From contig CAWJWD010000004.1 in the NCBI GenBank assembly GCA_963846505.1, forward strand, positions 1 through 64,000: DNA of 64,000 nucleotides. Reading direction: 5' to 3'. Under the pieces are notes generated by a model. That model saw only the letters and a list, made by a program, of their open reading frames with translations. It was not told the DNA's origin and ran no database searches. Each line of letters begins with the position of its first letter. Positions within the stretch are counted from its first letter, which is position 1. Positions 55,532 through 63,320 of this stretch are shown one piece after another. A program made the position numbers and the translations under genes. The stretch is from JACVRW01 sp963846505. GTDB lineage: Bacteria; Actinomycetota; Thermoleophilia; Solirubrobacterales; Thermoleophilaceae.

Positions 55532-56257
55532 TCAGCCGACGCCCGCGGCGCGCCGGGCCGAGGCGTGGGCGGCGTCCTCGAGCTCGTCGTCGAGCGGGTC
55601 GAGCTCGACGCCGAGGGCGCGTGCGATCAGCAGGTCCGCCAACCAGACGTTCTTCGGCAGCAGGGGGCCGTGCAGGTACGTGCCCACGACGTTGTCGCGC
55701 AGCACGCCCTCGCGACCGTCCTTGCCGTTGTTGCCGTGGCCGGAGAGCACGCGTCCGAGCGGCCGTTCGTCCGCGCCGAGGTAGGTGCGGCCCGCGTGGT
55801 TCTCGAAGCCGGCGATCACGCGCGGTCCGCCGCCGAGGTCGGCCTCGATCGCGCAGTTGCCGATCAGGCGCGGTCCCGACTCGCGCACCGTGCGCAGGTC
55901 CACCAGGCCGATCCCGGGCAGATCGCGATCCCCGAGCTCATACGAATGGCCGAGCAGCTGATACCCGCCGCAGACGGCCAGCACGGCGGCGCCGCGGTCG
56001 GCCGCTCGATGCAGCGCGTCGCGCTTGGTCCGGGCCATGTCTGCCGCGACCGCCTCCTGGTCGCGATCCTGCCCGCCGCCGATGTAGAAGAGGTCGTGCG
56101 CAGCCGGGTCGAGCGGCTCTCCGAGGCTCGAGGCGCCCAGCTCGAAGCCGAGGCCGCGCCATTCGCAGCGGGCGCGCAGCACCGCCACGTTGCCGCGGTC
56201 GGCATAGATGTTCATCAGCTCGGGATAGAGGGCGCAGACGCGCAGCGTGGAGGTCAT
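55532..56257 (-). CDS. gatD: GatD, glutamine amidotransferase subunit of lipid II isoglutaminyl synthase
   Basis: A 241-residue class I (CobB/CobQ-like) glutaminase. Nucleophile C96 ('LAVCGGYQLLGHSY') and H196 ('TYLHGPLLPKN') are in place. 'YPELMNIYADRGNV' is the GatD signature start. It releases ammonia from glutamine and channels it to MurT, which amidates the alpha-carboxyl of D-Glu in lipid II. The ATG overlaps the end of the methyltransferase gene. Normally gatD follows murT directly; here two genes lie between. It converges on the PilB-like gene. Confidence 0.92.
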   Translation of the reverse strand: MTSTLRVCALYPELMNIYADRGNVAVLRARCEWRGLGFELGASSLGEPLDPAAHDLFYIGGGQDRDQEAVAADMARTKRDALHRAADRGAAVLAVCGGYQLLGHSYELGDRDLPGIGLVDLRTVRESGPRLIGNCAIEADLGGGPRVIAGFENHAGRTYLGADERPLGRVLSGHGNNGKDGREGVLRDNVVGTYLHGPLLPKNVWLADLLIARALGVELDPLDDELEDAAHASARRAAGVG

Positions 56258-57009
56258 GGAGCTGCCTCCAGGATGACGACCGTGCTGCCGACGTGGTCGA
56301 GCGTCTCGGGCACCCAGCGCCGCCCGGCCGTGCATAGGCCGGCCGAGCGCGCCTCGGCCTCGAGCTGCTCGGCGCTGAGCCCGTCGAGTTCGATCGTCAC
56401 GAGCTCCTCGCGCAGCTCGCCGCTGGGGGAGACGAGCTGACGCAGGCGATCGATCGCCACGCCGCCGGCGTGGGGGCGGACCGCCACCGGCTGGCTCGAC
56501 AGCACCCAGCCGTCGAGCTCGAGCACGTCCGGCAGCGGCGGACGGGCGTCCTCGACCGCGACGGCCTCGAACGGGTCCGCCAGCGCCGCCGCGAAGACGC
56601 CGCCGGCTGCGAGATGCTCGCGCACGCGCCCGAGCATGGCGATTCGCCCGGCGGGACCGCCGAGCAGTTGCACGACCTGCATCGGCGCGATCACGAGCCC
56701 GAAGCGGCGTTCGAGGGCAAACGAGCGAGCGTCGCCCGCCACCGTGTCGACGCGCAGACGCCGCTCGCGCGCTCGGCGGGCAAGCTCCTCGACCAGCTCC
56801 GAGTCGGCGTCCAGCCCCGTGACGGCATGCCCGCCGGCCGCCAGCTCGAGCGCCACGCGACCGGTGCCGCAGCCGAGGTCGAGCACGCTGCAGGCGCCGT
56901 CCGGCGCTTCGCGCTCGCCGGCCAGCTCCTGCCAGAGGCCGAGATCGGCTACGTAGGACGCGCACTCGGTGTCGTGCCACGCCGCGCTTGCGCGCGCGAG
57001 CGTCGTCAC
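56254..57009 (-). CDS. Class I SAM-dependent methyltransferase in the murT-gatD operon
   Basis: A 251-residue methyltransferase. Motif I is 'VLDLGCGTGRVALELAAGGHAVTGLDAD', motif II/III 'VAGDARSFALERRFGLVIAPMQVVQLL', and 'LGRVREHLAAGGVFAAALADPF' follows: the Methyltransf_25/11 pattern, with a ~90-residue C-terminal beta-rich part. Start GTG 57009 overlaps the upstream GGCT-like gene, and its stop overlaps gatD. The acceptor is unknown. Placement among wall-precursor genes suggests a small acid or a wall intermediate, but this is inference. Confidence 0.82.
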   Translation of the reverse strand: MTTLARASAAWHDTECASYVADLGLWQELAGEREAPDGACSVLDLGCGTGRVALELAAGGHAVTGLDADSELVEELARRARERRLRVDTVAGDARSFALERRFGLVIAPMQVVQLLGGPAGRIAMLGRVREHLAAGGVFAAALADPFEAVAVEDARPPLPDVLELDGWVLSSQPVAVRPHAGGVAIDRLRQLVSPSGELREELVTIELDGLSAEQLEAEARSAGLCTAGRRWVPETLDHVGSTVVILEAAP

Positions 57010-57578
57010 GGCAGGTCGATCCGCGTCAGGTCCAGCACCGGCAGCGTCGGCTCGTCGGTCGACGCCTCGAACTGCCTCAGCTCGTCCTCGCCGAGTGCGC
57101 CGAAGCCGGCTCGCACCCGCTCCAGGTAGGCGCGCTGGATCGCCAGCGCGCCCAGGCGTTCGCCCTCGGCTCGTCGCGCGCGGCCGTCCGCCGAGCCGAG
57201 GTAGGCCCACGTCCGCCCTGGCGGGTCATCGATCGAGGCAGTCACCTCGACGCGATCGTAGTTGCGCTCGCGCGCGTCGAGCGACGCCAACTGGGCCGGC
57301 GCGACGCGGGCGACGACGCCGTTGACCGCGGCGTCGGCGTCGGCCACGAGGTCGAGGAACGCGATCCGGAGGGCAGGACGGCTGCCGTCGGCGGCGAGGT
57401 AGTGCTTGTAGCCGGGCAGGTCGCGGCGGTTGTCCATCGCCACGCCCCAACGGCGCCGATGGCCACGCAGGTCGGTGACGTAGCCGTGCTGCCGGCGCGC
57501 TCGCGTCGGCAGCCGCTCGAGCTCGAGCACGAGCGAGCCGTAGCCGAAGACCCACTCGTCGGCTATGGCTCCGACCAT
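57006..57578 (-). CDS. Gamma-glutamylcyclotransferase-fold protein
   Basis: A 190-residue GGCT/AIG2/ChaC-like protein. The substrate loop 'WVFGYGSLVLE' (YGSL motif) is near the N-terminus, and the acidic catalytic position is expected in 'DARERNYDRVEV' (the family's E-x-x-Y/ERNY element). These enzymes release 5-oxoproline from gamma-glutamyl amines or peptides. Its start lies 16 bases inside the murT end and its stop overlaps the methyltransferase start. The presence of gamma-glutamyl chemistry between murT and gatD is notable, because those two act on the gamma-linked D-Glu of the peptidoglycan stem. Confidence 0.8.
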   Translation of the reverse strand: MVGAIADEWVFGYGSLVLELERLPTRARRQHGYVTDLRGHRRRWGVAMDNRRDLPGYKHYLAADGSRPALRIAFLDLVADADAAVNGVVARVAPAQLASLDARERNYDRVEVTASIDDPPGRTWAYLGSADGRARRAEGERLGALAIQRAYLERVRAGFGALGEDELRQFEASTDEPTLPVLDLTRIDLP

Positions 57579-58933
57579 GGCTTCGAGACCCCGCGGCGCA
57601 CCAGCGCGGCGTGCAGGTCGAGCAGGGCGGTGTAGGTCGGCAGCGCGAACAGCTGCCCGGGCGCGGCGGCGACGGCCGCGTCGAGCGAGCGCTCGAGCTC
57701 GCGGTCGACGGCCAGCTGCGCGTCCACGCCCGCGTACTTCAGGCGCAGCGCCAGCTCCTCGGCACGCGTGCCCGAGCAGGTCACGCGGCGCACGCGACCG
57801 GCGAGCAGCTCGAAGTCCGCGTCCCAGACCCAGGAGACGTCACGCCCGTCGGCGATGCGGTCGTTGAGCGCGATCCAGAGGTCGAGCTGGCCGTCCTCGA
57901 GCGTCAGCGTGCGCAGCACCTCGTTGGCGCCGGCCGGGTTCTTGATCAGCAGGATCGAGAGCGCGTGCCCGTCGAGCTGGACGGTCTCCACACGGCCGAA
58001 GGCGGGCGCGAAGCGCTCCAGGGCGGTGGCGATCGTCGCCAGCGGCACCCCGAGCTTCCACGCCGTCGCGACGGCGCCGACGGCGTTGTAGACGTTGTAG
58101 AGGCCCGGCAGCGGCAGCTCGAGCGTCAGCGAGCCGGCGGGGGTGCGCAGCTCGACGCGCGAGCCGTCCATGCCGTGCAGCTCGACGCGCGTGGCCGCCA
58201 CCTGCGGCTCGGGCCGCGAGCGCCCGCAGTTCGGACAGCGGTAGCGGCCCATGTGGCCGAGGTAGATCGCCTCGTAGACGTACGCGTGCCCGCAGTTGCG
58301 GCAGTGCTTCGAGTCGGCCGCGTGCTGGAGCTCTGCCAGCGCCTGGGAGTCGTCCTCGAGTCCGAAGTAGACGACGTCGCGGCGGCCACGGCCGAGGTCG
58401 GCGACCAGCGGGTCGTCGGCGTTGAGCACGAAGCCGGCGCGCTCGTCGTGGGCGGCCACGACCTCCGCCCAGCGGTCGGCCAGCAGCTCGAGCTCGCCGT
58501 AGCGGTCGAGCTGGTCGCGGAACAGGTTGGCGAGCAGGTACAGCTTCGGCTCGGCCGCGCGCGCGACCTCGCCGAGCCAGGCCTCGTCGACCTCGAACAG
58601 GCCGAGCTGGGCACGGCCGTGGCGGGCGTCCAGCAGCGCGGTCGCGACGCCCCAGGCCATGTTCGACCCCGCGCGGTTGTGGACCAGCGCCCGGCCGTCG
58701 GCCTCCAGGGCGGCGGCGATCATGGCCGCGGTCGTCGTCTTGCCGTTCGTGGCCGAGATCGCGACCGAGCCGTCGTCGAGCTCCCGCGCCATGCGGCCGA
58801 GCGCGTCGGGCGAGAGCCGCAGCAGCAGCCGGCCCGGCGCGGTGGTCCCGCCGCTGCGCCCGAGGCGCATCGTCGCGCTGCGGGCGGCGCGCGCGAGCAG
58901 GCGTGCGGGACGAAACGTCGCCGCGGTCGTCAC
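57563..58933 (-). CDS. murT: MurT, ligase subunit of lipid II isoglutaminyl synthase
   Basis: A 456-residue Mur-ligase homologue. The ATP loop 'SATNGKTTTAAM' (60-71) and 'NRAGSNMAWGVATALL' are present. The MurT-specific zinc ribbon C211-x2-C214...C233-x2-C236 interrupts the central domain, and a DUF1727 domain ('LLIKNPAGANEVLRTL') ends the protein. With GatD it activates the D-Glu alpha-carboxyl and adds ammonia. GTG 58933 overlaps the upstream lipid-kinase-like gene. Confidence 0.93.
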   Translation of the reverse strand: MTTAATFRPARLLARAARSATMRLGRSGGTTAPGRLLLRLSPDALGRMARELDDGSVAISATNGKTTTAAMIAAALEADGRALVHNRAGSNMAWGVATALLDARHGRAQLGLFEVDEAWLGEVARAAEPKLYLLANLFRDQLDRYGELELLADRWAEVVAAHDERAGFVLNADDPLVADLGRGRRDVVYFGLEDDSQALAELQHAADSKHCRNCGHAYVYEAIYLGHMGRYRCPNCGRSRPEPQVAATRVELHGMDGSRVELRTPAGSLTLELPLPGLYNVYNAVGAVATAWKLGVPLATIATALERFAPAFGRVETVQLDGHALSILLIKNPAGANEVLRTLTLEDGQLDLWIALNDRIADGRDVSWVWDADFELLAGRVRRVTCSGTRAEELALRLKYAGVDAQLAVDRELERSLDAAVAAAPGQLFALPTYTALLDLHAALVRRGVSKPWSEP

Positions 58934-59805
58934 TGCGGCACCACCACGCGCAGGGCGTGTCGCTGCACGCGCACCGTGGCGGGCGTGGCGCCGATCGGGT
59001 CGCCGTCCGCATAGACGGTGAAGGGACGATCGGAGTCGACCTCGATCACCTTGCCGCGCAGGACGGTGGCGTCGGGCGAGGGGAGGTGCGTGCCCCGGAA
59101 GACCTTCGGCAGCCCGCGCAGGAAGCGCAGCTTGGACGTGCCGGAGACGATCAGCACGTCGAGCTGTCCGTCGTCGAGCTCGGCGTGGGGGAGCAGCATC
59201 ATGCCGCCGCCATAGCAGCGGGAGTTGCCCACCGCGACGCTGAAGCCGGTGCGCTCGTGGCGCTCGCCGTCGACCGTCACCGTGAAGCGGGCCGGCTTCC
59301 ACCGCGCGAGCGCTCGCAGCGCTGCGTAGAGGTAGACGGCGTCGCCGCGGATCAGCCGTGCCTCGTTGGCGATCCCGTTGGCGTCCGAGTCGAAGCCGAG
59401 ACTCGCGATGCCGAGGAAGGGCGTGCGGTCGACCTCGCCGACGTCGATCGCCCGTTCGCGGCCCTCGACGGCCACGCGCGCCGCGGCGGTTGGATCGCGC
59501 GGGATCTGCAGGACGCGCGCGAGGTCGTTGCCGCGCCCGCCCGGGATGATCGCGACCGGCGTCGTCGTGCCGCGCAGCGCCAGCGCGATCGGACGCAGCA
59601 GCCCGTCCCCGCCCAACGACGCCACGGCCTCGCCCGCCGCGGCCGCAGCGGTCGCCTCCTCGCCCGCGTGCTCGGAGCTGCGCGTCGTGACGACCCGGCA
59701 GGGTGCGCCGAGGCGATCGAACTCGGCCGTCACGGCCGGCAGCGCCGCGAGCGCCTTGCCTCCGCCCGAGGTCGGGTTGACCAGCAGCGCGAAGCGGCGG
59801 CTCAT
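58930..59805 (-). CDS. Diacylglycerol kinase family lipid kinase
   Basis: A 291-residue DgkB/YegS-type kinase with the NAD-kinase-like fold: 'LLVNPTSGGGKAL', 'AVASLGGDGLLRPIALAL' (GGDG) and 'IIPGGRGNDLARVL' (usually GTGND; here GRGND), then 'VAVGNSRCYGGGMMLLP'. It would phosphorylate diacylglycerol or a related lipid at the inner membrane, recycling lipid carriers used in envelope synthesis. The ATG overlaps the HAD gene end, and its stop overlaps murT. The Thr-to-Arg change in the second glycine motif is worth noting but may be lineage-specific. Confidence 0.87.
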   Translation of the reverse strand: MSRRFALLVNPTSGGGKALAALPAVTAEFDRLGAPCRVVTTRSSEHAGEEATAAAAAGEAVASLGGDGLLRPIALALRGTTTPVAIIPGGRGNDLARVLQIPRDPTAAARVAVEGRERAIDVGEVDRTPFLGIASLGFDSDANGIANEARLIRGDAVYLYAALRALARWKPARFTVTVDGERHERTGFSVAVGNSRCYGGGMMLLPHAELDDGQLDVLIVSGTSKLRFLRGLPKVFRGTHLPSPDATVLRGKVIEVDSDRPFTVYADGDPIGATPATVRVQRHALRVVVPQ

Positions 59806-60600
59806 CGGGCGGCGAGCAGCTCGCTGAGGCTCTCGGCCACGGCAACCGGCTGGGGGTCGAGCGCCGCGGCCTCGGCGCGGCTGGCGCCGCCGGTCAGCAC
59901 CAGCGCCGCGTCGAGGCGGGCGGCAGCGGCGGCCGGCAGGTCGGCGTCGACGCGATCTCCGACCACCAACGTGCTGCCCTCGCCGAGGCGGTCGAGCGCG
60001 GTCAGCAGCAGCTGCGGCTCCGGCTTGCCGACGACCTGCGCGCTGCGGCCGGTCGCGTACTCGACCGCGGCCAGGATCGCCCCGGTACCGGGCCAGAGGC
60101 CGTCTGGCTGAGGGTAGGTGGGGTCGCGCCCGGTGGCGAGGAAGTCGGCACCACGGCGCACCGCCAGCGAAGCGGTGCGCAGGTCGTCGTAGACGAGGTC
60201 CTCGGTCCCGGCGACGATCACGACCTCGGCGCGCGAGGCCGAGATCCGTGTCGTTGAGCACGCGCAGGCCCGCGTCGCTGACGTGCTTGCGCAGCGAGGG
60301 GGTGCCGACCACGAACGCGGTGCGTCCCCGCCGCGTCTCGGCCAGCAGGTGCTGCATCGCGCCGCCGACGGTCACCACGTCGGCGAGCGAGGCCTGGATG
60401 CCGACGCCCCAGAGCCGCGTGACGTAGTCCTCGGTCGCGCTGCGCGGGTCGTTGGTCGCGAACGCAACCTGCTTGCCCGCCTCGCGCAGCGCACCGACGG
60501 TCTCGACGGCGCCGGGCGTCGGTTCGCCTCCGATCCAGACGGTGCCGTCGAGATCGAAGATGAACTGGTCGTAGCGAACTGCGATGGGGGACAGCGGCAC
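59802..60600 (-). CDS. HAD-superfamily phosphatase, NagD/PGP type (one frameshift)
   Basis: A ~265-residue NagD-like hydrolase: nucleophile D16 and D18 in 'FIFDLDGTVWIGGEPTPGA', 'FATNDPRS' (motif II), 'GKPEPQLLLTALDRL' (motif III) and 'VVGDRVDADLPAAAAA' (motif IV). A surplus base near 60236-60240 (GCG-C-GCC) separates 'DTDLGLA' from 'AEVVIVAGTEDLVYDDL'; corrected, the protein is continuous. GTG 60600 has TAGGCT 6 bases upstream. It is the first gene of the murT-gatD operon. Substrate is unknown; glycerol phosphate or nucleotides are typical. Confidence 0.83.
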
Positions 60601-60604
60601 GCCG

Positions 60605-60611
60605 CTAGCCT
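60605..60611. promoter_or_regulatory. Overlapping divergent -10 boxes (TAGCCTA)
   Basis: TAGCCT on the plus strand (60605-60610) lies 8 bases before the cyclophilin ATG; its complement TAGGCT (60611-60606) lies 5-6 bases before the HAD GTG. The two starts are only 18 bases apart. If both transcripts are leaderless, the two polymerases would compete for the same DNA. Confidence 0.5.
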
Positions 60612-60618
60612 ACGGCCG

Positions 60619-61287
60619 ATGGCCCTCCGTCCGCTGCTTGCATTGCTTTGCGTCCTCGCACTGGTCATCGTCGGGTGCGGTTCGGATGACGAACCCGGCA
60701 CCACCGAGGCGGCAGCGCCGAAACCGAAGCCCAAGCCTGCCTGCGAGCAGGTCGAGCAGCCGAAGCTCGGGAAGAACGGCGGTCACCAGAAGCCGACGGC
60801 CAAGCTCGATCCGAGCGGGACCTATGACGCCGTCGTCGACACCAGTTGCGGCAGCTTCACGATCCGCCTCGATCAGAAGCAGTCGCCGAACGCGGCCGCC
60901 TCGTTCGCCAAGCTCGCGCGCGACGGCTTCTTCGACGACACGACCTTCCATCGCATCGCGCCCGGCTTCGTGATCCAGGGGGGCGACCCGCGTGCGAACA
61001 GCACCGGCGGCCCCGGCTACATGACCGTCGACAAGCCGCCCGCGGACGCGACCTACACGCAGGGCGTCGTCGCGATGGCCAAGGAGGGCACCGATCCTCC
61101 CGGCACCGCCGGCAGCCAGTTCTTCGTCGTCACGGCGTCCGACGCGGGCCTCCCGCCCGACTATGCGATCGTCGGCAAGGTGACCGAGGGCATGAAGACG
61201 GTGCGCGAGATCGAGGCGCTCGGAAATCCAGACGAGTCGCCCAAGCGTCCCGTGGTCGTCGAGACGGTGAGCGTCGATGAGCAGTGA
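60619..61287 (+). CDS. Lipoprotein cyclophilin-type peptidyl-prolyl isomerase
   Basis: A 222-residue secreted PPIase. The signal peptide ends with the lipobox 'VIVGC' and a Pro/Lys-rich linker follows (~30-60). The cyclophilin domain (~68-220) shows 'FHRIAPGFVIQGGDP', 'VAMAKEGTDPPGTAGSQFFV' and 'DYAIVGKVTEGM', covering the catalytic Arg and substrate pocket. It would assist folding of exported proteins outside the membrane. Two cysteines near residue 80 and in the linker could form a disulfide. It overlaps the next gene by 11 bases. Confidence 0.9.
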   Translation: MALRPLLALLCVLALVIVGCGSDDEPGTTEAAAPKPKPKPACEQVEQPKLGKNGGHQKPTAKLDPSGTYDAVVDTSCGSFTIRLDQKQSPNAAASFAKLARDGFFDDTTFHRIAPGFVIQGGDPRANSTGGPGYMTVDKPPADATYTQGVVAMAKEGTDPPGTAGSQFFVVTASDAGLPPDYAIVGKVTEGMKTVREIEALGNPDESPKRPVVVETVSVDEQ

Positions 61288-62047
61288 GACGGGCACGCAG
61301 ACGATCTTCGACGTCGACGCGGCTGACTTCCCGGCACGGGTGGTCGAGCGCTCGCGTGAGCTGCCCGTGGTCGTCGACTTCTGGGCCGAGTGGTGTGGCC
61401 CCTGCCGGCAGCTGACGCCGGCGCTCGAGACCGCCGCCCGCGCCCGCGCCGGCAAGGTCGAGCTGGCGAAGGTCGACGTCGATCAGAACCAGCAGCTGGC
61501 GGCGAGCTTCCGCGTCCAGGGCATCCCCACCGTCAAGGCCTTCCGCGACGGACGCGTGGCGAGCGAGTTCACCGGCGCCCTGCCGCCGGCGGAGGTCGAG
61601 CGCTTCTTCGAGGCACTGGTGCCGTCCGAGTCCGACGAGCTGGTCGCGCAGGGTGACGAGCAGTCGCTACGCCGTGCCCTCGAGCTCGACGCGCGTCATC
61701 CCGAGGCTGCCCCCGCGCTGGCGCGGCTGCTGCTGCGTCGTGGCGAGCTGGCCGAGGCATTGGAGCTCGCCCGTTCGGTGCCGGGCGACTTCCTCGCCGC
61801 CGGCCTGGTGGCGCGCGCCGAGCTGACCCTGGCCGGCGACGAGCAGCTCGAGCCGGCCTTCGAGGCCTGGGACGCAGGCGACTCCGAGCGTGCGCTCGAG
61901 CTCTTGCAGACGGCGCTCGAGGAGGCGTCGGACGCCGAACGGCGCGACGCGATCCGGCGCGTCATGGTGGCGATCTTCACCGAGCTGGGCGTCGACCATC
62001 CGCTCGCCCGCGAGTACCGCCGGCGCCTCTCTGCCGTCTTGACGTAA
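61277..62047 (+). CDS. Thioredoxin-TPR protein (CnoX/YbbN-like)
   Basis: A 256-residue protein with a thioredoxin domain (1-~115) carrying W39-C40-G41-P42-C43 and cis-Pro in 'GIPTVKAF', fused to a C-terminal TPR_20-type helical region (~120-256). This is the layout of the chaperedoxin CnoX, which protects unfolded proteins from overoxidation and hands them to chaperonins. No signal peptide is present, so it is cytoplasmic. It is translationally linked to the cyclophilin lipoprotein; the shared theme is protein folding. Confidence 0.9.
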   Translation: MSSETGTQTIFDVDAADFPARVVERSRELPVVVDFWAEWCGPCRQLTPALETAARARAGKVELAKVDVDQNQQLAASFRVQGIPTVKAFRDGRVASEFTGALPPAEVERFFEALVPSESDELVAQGDEQSLRRALELDARHPEAAPALARLLLRRGELAEALELARSVPGDFLAAGLVARAELTLAGDEQLEPAFEAWDAGDSERALELLQTALEEASDAERRDAIRRVMVAIFTELGVDHPLAREYRRRLSAVLT

Positions 62048-62051
62048 GCCG

Positions 62052-62657
62052 TCAGCCGCTGGCTCTGGCCGCTCTGGCGCGCGCCTGGCGGCGTCTGCCG
62101 AGCAGCACGAGCACGCCGAGCGCGGCCATCACGATCAGGAAGCCGAAGAAGATCGCCGCGCCGGTGCCGACGCCGCCGAACGGCAGCGCGATCAGCTTGG
62201 CGAGCCCGAAGCCGATCGCCAGCAGCACGATCACCGCCGCGACCAGCAGCAGGATGCCGCGGATGCGCAGCAGCGCACTCGTGCCGGGCGGCGGCATCAC
62301 GAGCCCCATCAGCCGCAGCATCAGCAGCTGGCGATTCGAGGGGGCCTCCTGGCCGAGCTTCTCCATCGCCGCCTTGAGCTCGTCCGGCTTGCGCTCGGCG
62401 AGTGCGAGCGAGGCGCGCATCATCTGCCGCAGCGCGGGCCGCTCCTGCGGGTGGCAGCCGGCGAGCGCCTCGTTGAAGTAGCTGCGGGCGCCCTTGACGT
62501 CGTAGCGCTCGGCCGCCCGTGCGCCGAGGATCGCCTTGGCGGCGACGCGGTGCTTGGACTCGCTCTGCAGCTGCTCGTCGGTGCGGCTCTCGAGCTGCGG
62601 GATCGCCTGCAGCGCTCCCACCTGCATCTGCATCTTGACTGGCTTCTGCTTCGGCAC
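62052..62657 (-). CDS. Membrane protein with TPR-like helical N-terminal region
   Basis: A 201-residue protein. A helical region (about 25-115; 'YDVKGARSYFNEALAGC') has a TPR-like spacing, followed by two transmembrane helices near 130-152 and 165-187 and a basic C-terminus. The N-terminal region would be cytoplasmic. Its stop faces that of the thioredoxin gene 5 bases away. No named family recognised. A scaffold for an envelope complex is a possibility only. Confidence 0.6.
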   Translation of the reverse strand: MPKQKPVKMQMQVGALQAIPQLESRTDEQLQSESKHRVAAKAILGARAAERYDVKGARSYFNEALAGCHPQERPALRQMMRASLALAERKPDELKAAMEKLGQEAPSNRQLLMLRLMGLVMPPPGTSALLRIRGILLLVAAVIVLLAIGFGLAKLIALPFGGVGTGAAIFFGFLIVMAALGVLVLLGRRRQARARAARASG

Positions 62658-62701
62658 GGACGAGGAGTGTGCCAGACGCGAGCGGGCGAGCGGTAGGGCG
62701 A

Positions 62702-63025
62702 TCAGGCGTCGGGGTCGTCCGGCCGCTCGCTCGTGCGCTCGTGGTCGGCCTCGCCGTCGACGCTGGTGGCACGGTCGCTCTCGGCCTCCGGTTCGCCCGC
62801 CATGTGGGTGGGATCCGGGCCCTGATCGCCATGCTCGGCGTGCTCGATCAGCGCCTCCTCGGCGAGCTCGAAGCCCTCGGCCTCGCCACCGCCGCCCTCC
62901 TCGACGGCACGCTCGGCGGGATCGGCGTCCGGGTAGTCCGGAACGCGACCGCCGATCGCGCCGGCCTCGGCGGCTGCGGCTTCCGCCTCGCGCTCGGCCT
63001 CACGATCTCGGGAGTCTTCGTTCAT
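62702..63025 (-). CDS. Small acidic, probably disordered protein
   Basis: A 107-residue protein extremely rich in Glu, Asp, Ala and Gly, without cysteines or hydrophobic core. A 'GRVPDYPDADPAERAVEEGGGGEAEGFELAEEALIEHAEHGDQGPDP' core looks like a conserved block in related organisms. AGGAGG lies a few bases before its ATG. The gene is divergent from a small membrane protein gene, with starts 25 bases apart. Function unknown. Confidence 0.6.
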   Translation of the reverse strand: MNEDSRDREAEREAEAAAAEAGAIGGRVPDYPDADPAERAVEEGGGGEAEGFELAEEALIEHAEHGDQGPDPTHMAGEPEAESDRATSVDGEADHERTSERPDDPDA

Positions 63026-63050
63026 ACCGTCCTCCTAGCCTGTTTCCGGG

Positions 63051-63320
63051 ATGGCAAAACGTGGGTACCAGGCTGCCATGACGATCGGAATCATCATCGC
63101 GGTCTGTGTGGTCCTGCTGATCCTCGCCTTCCTGCTGCCGCGACTCTCGCGACATCCGCAGCGAGGGGTCGACCGCACGCTCGGCGTCGGTCAGAGGGCC
63201 GGAGGCAAGGCGCCCGGGATCATCGGCCGGCTGTTCTCGAAGTCGTTCGGCACCTCGCGCAAGGCGACCAACAAGAGCGCCGAGGGCGGGCGCAAGGCGC
63301 GCGGCAAGCTGCCGCTCTAG
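63051..63320 (+). CDS. Small single-pass membrane protein with basic tail
   Basis: An 89-residue protein: one transmembrane helix (about 11-29), then a Gly/Lys/Arg-rich tail. TAGCCT (63036-63041) stands 9 bases before ATG 63051, favouring that start; ATG 63078 directly before the helix is an alternative. The basic tail would face the cytoplasm with an outside N-terminus or vice versa. No family recognised. The stop overlaps the DivIVA gene end by 4 bases in convergent orientation. Confidence 0.55.
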   Translation: MAKRGYQAAMTIGIIIAVCVVLLILAFLLPRLSRHPQRGVDRTLGVGQRAGGKAPGIIGRLFSKSFGTSRKATNKSAEGGRKARGKLPL

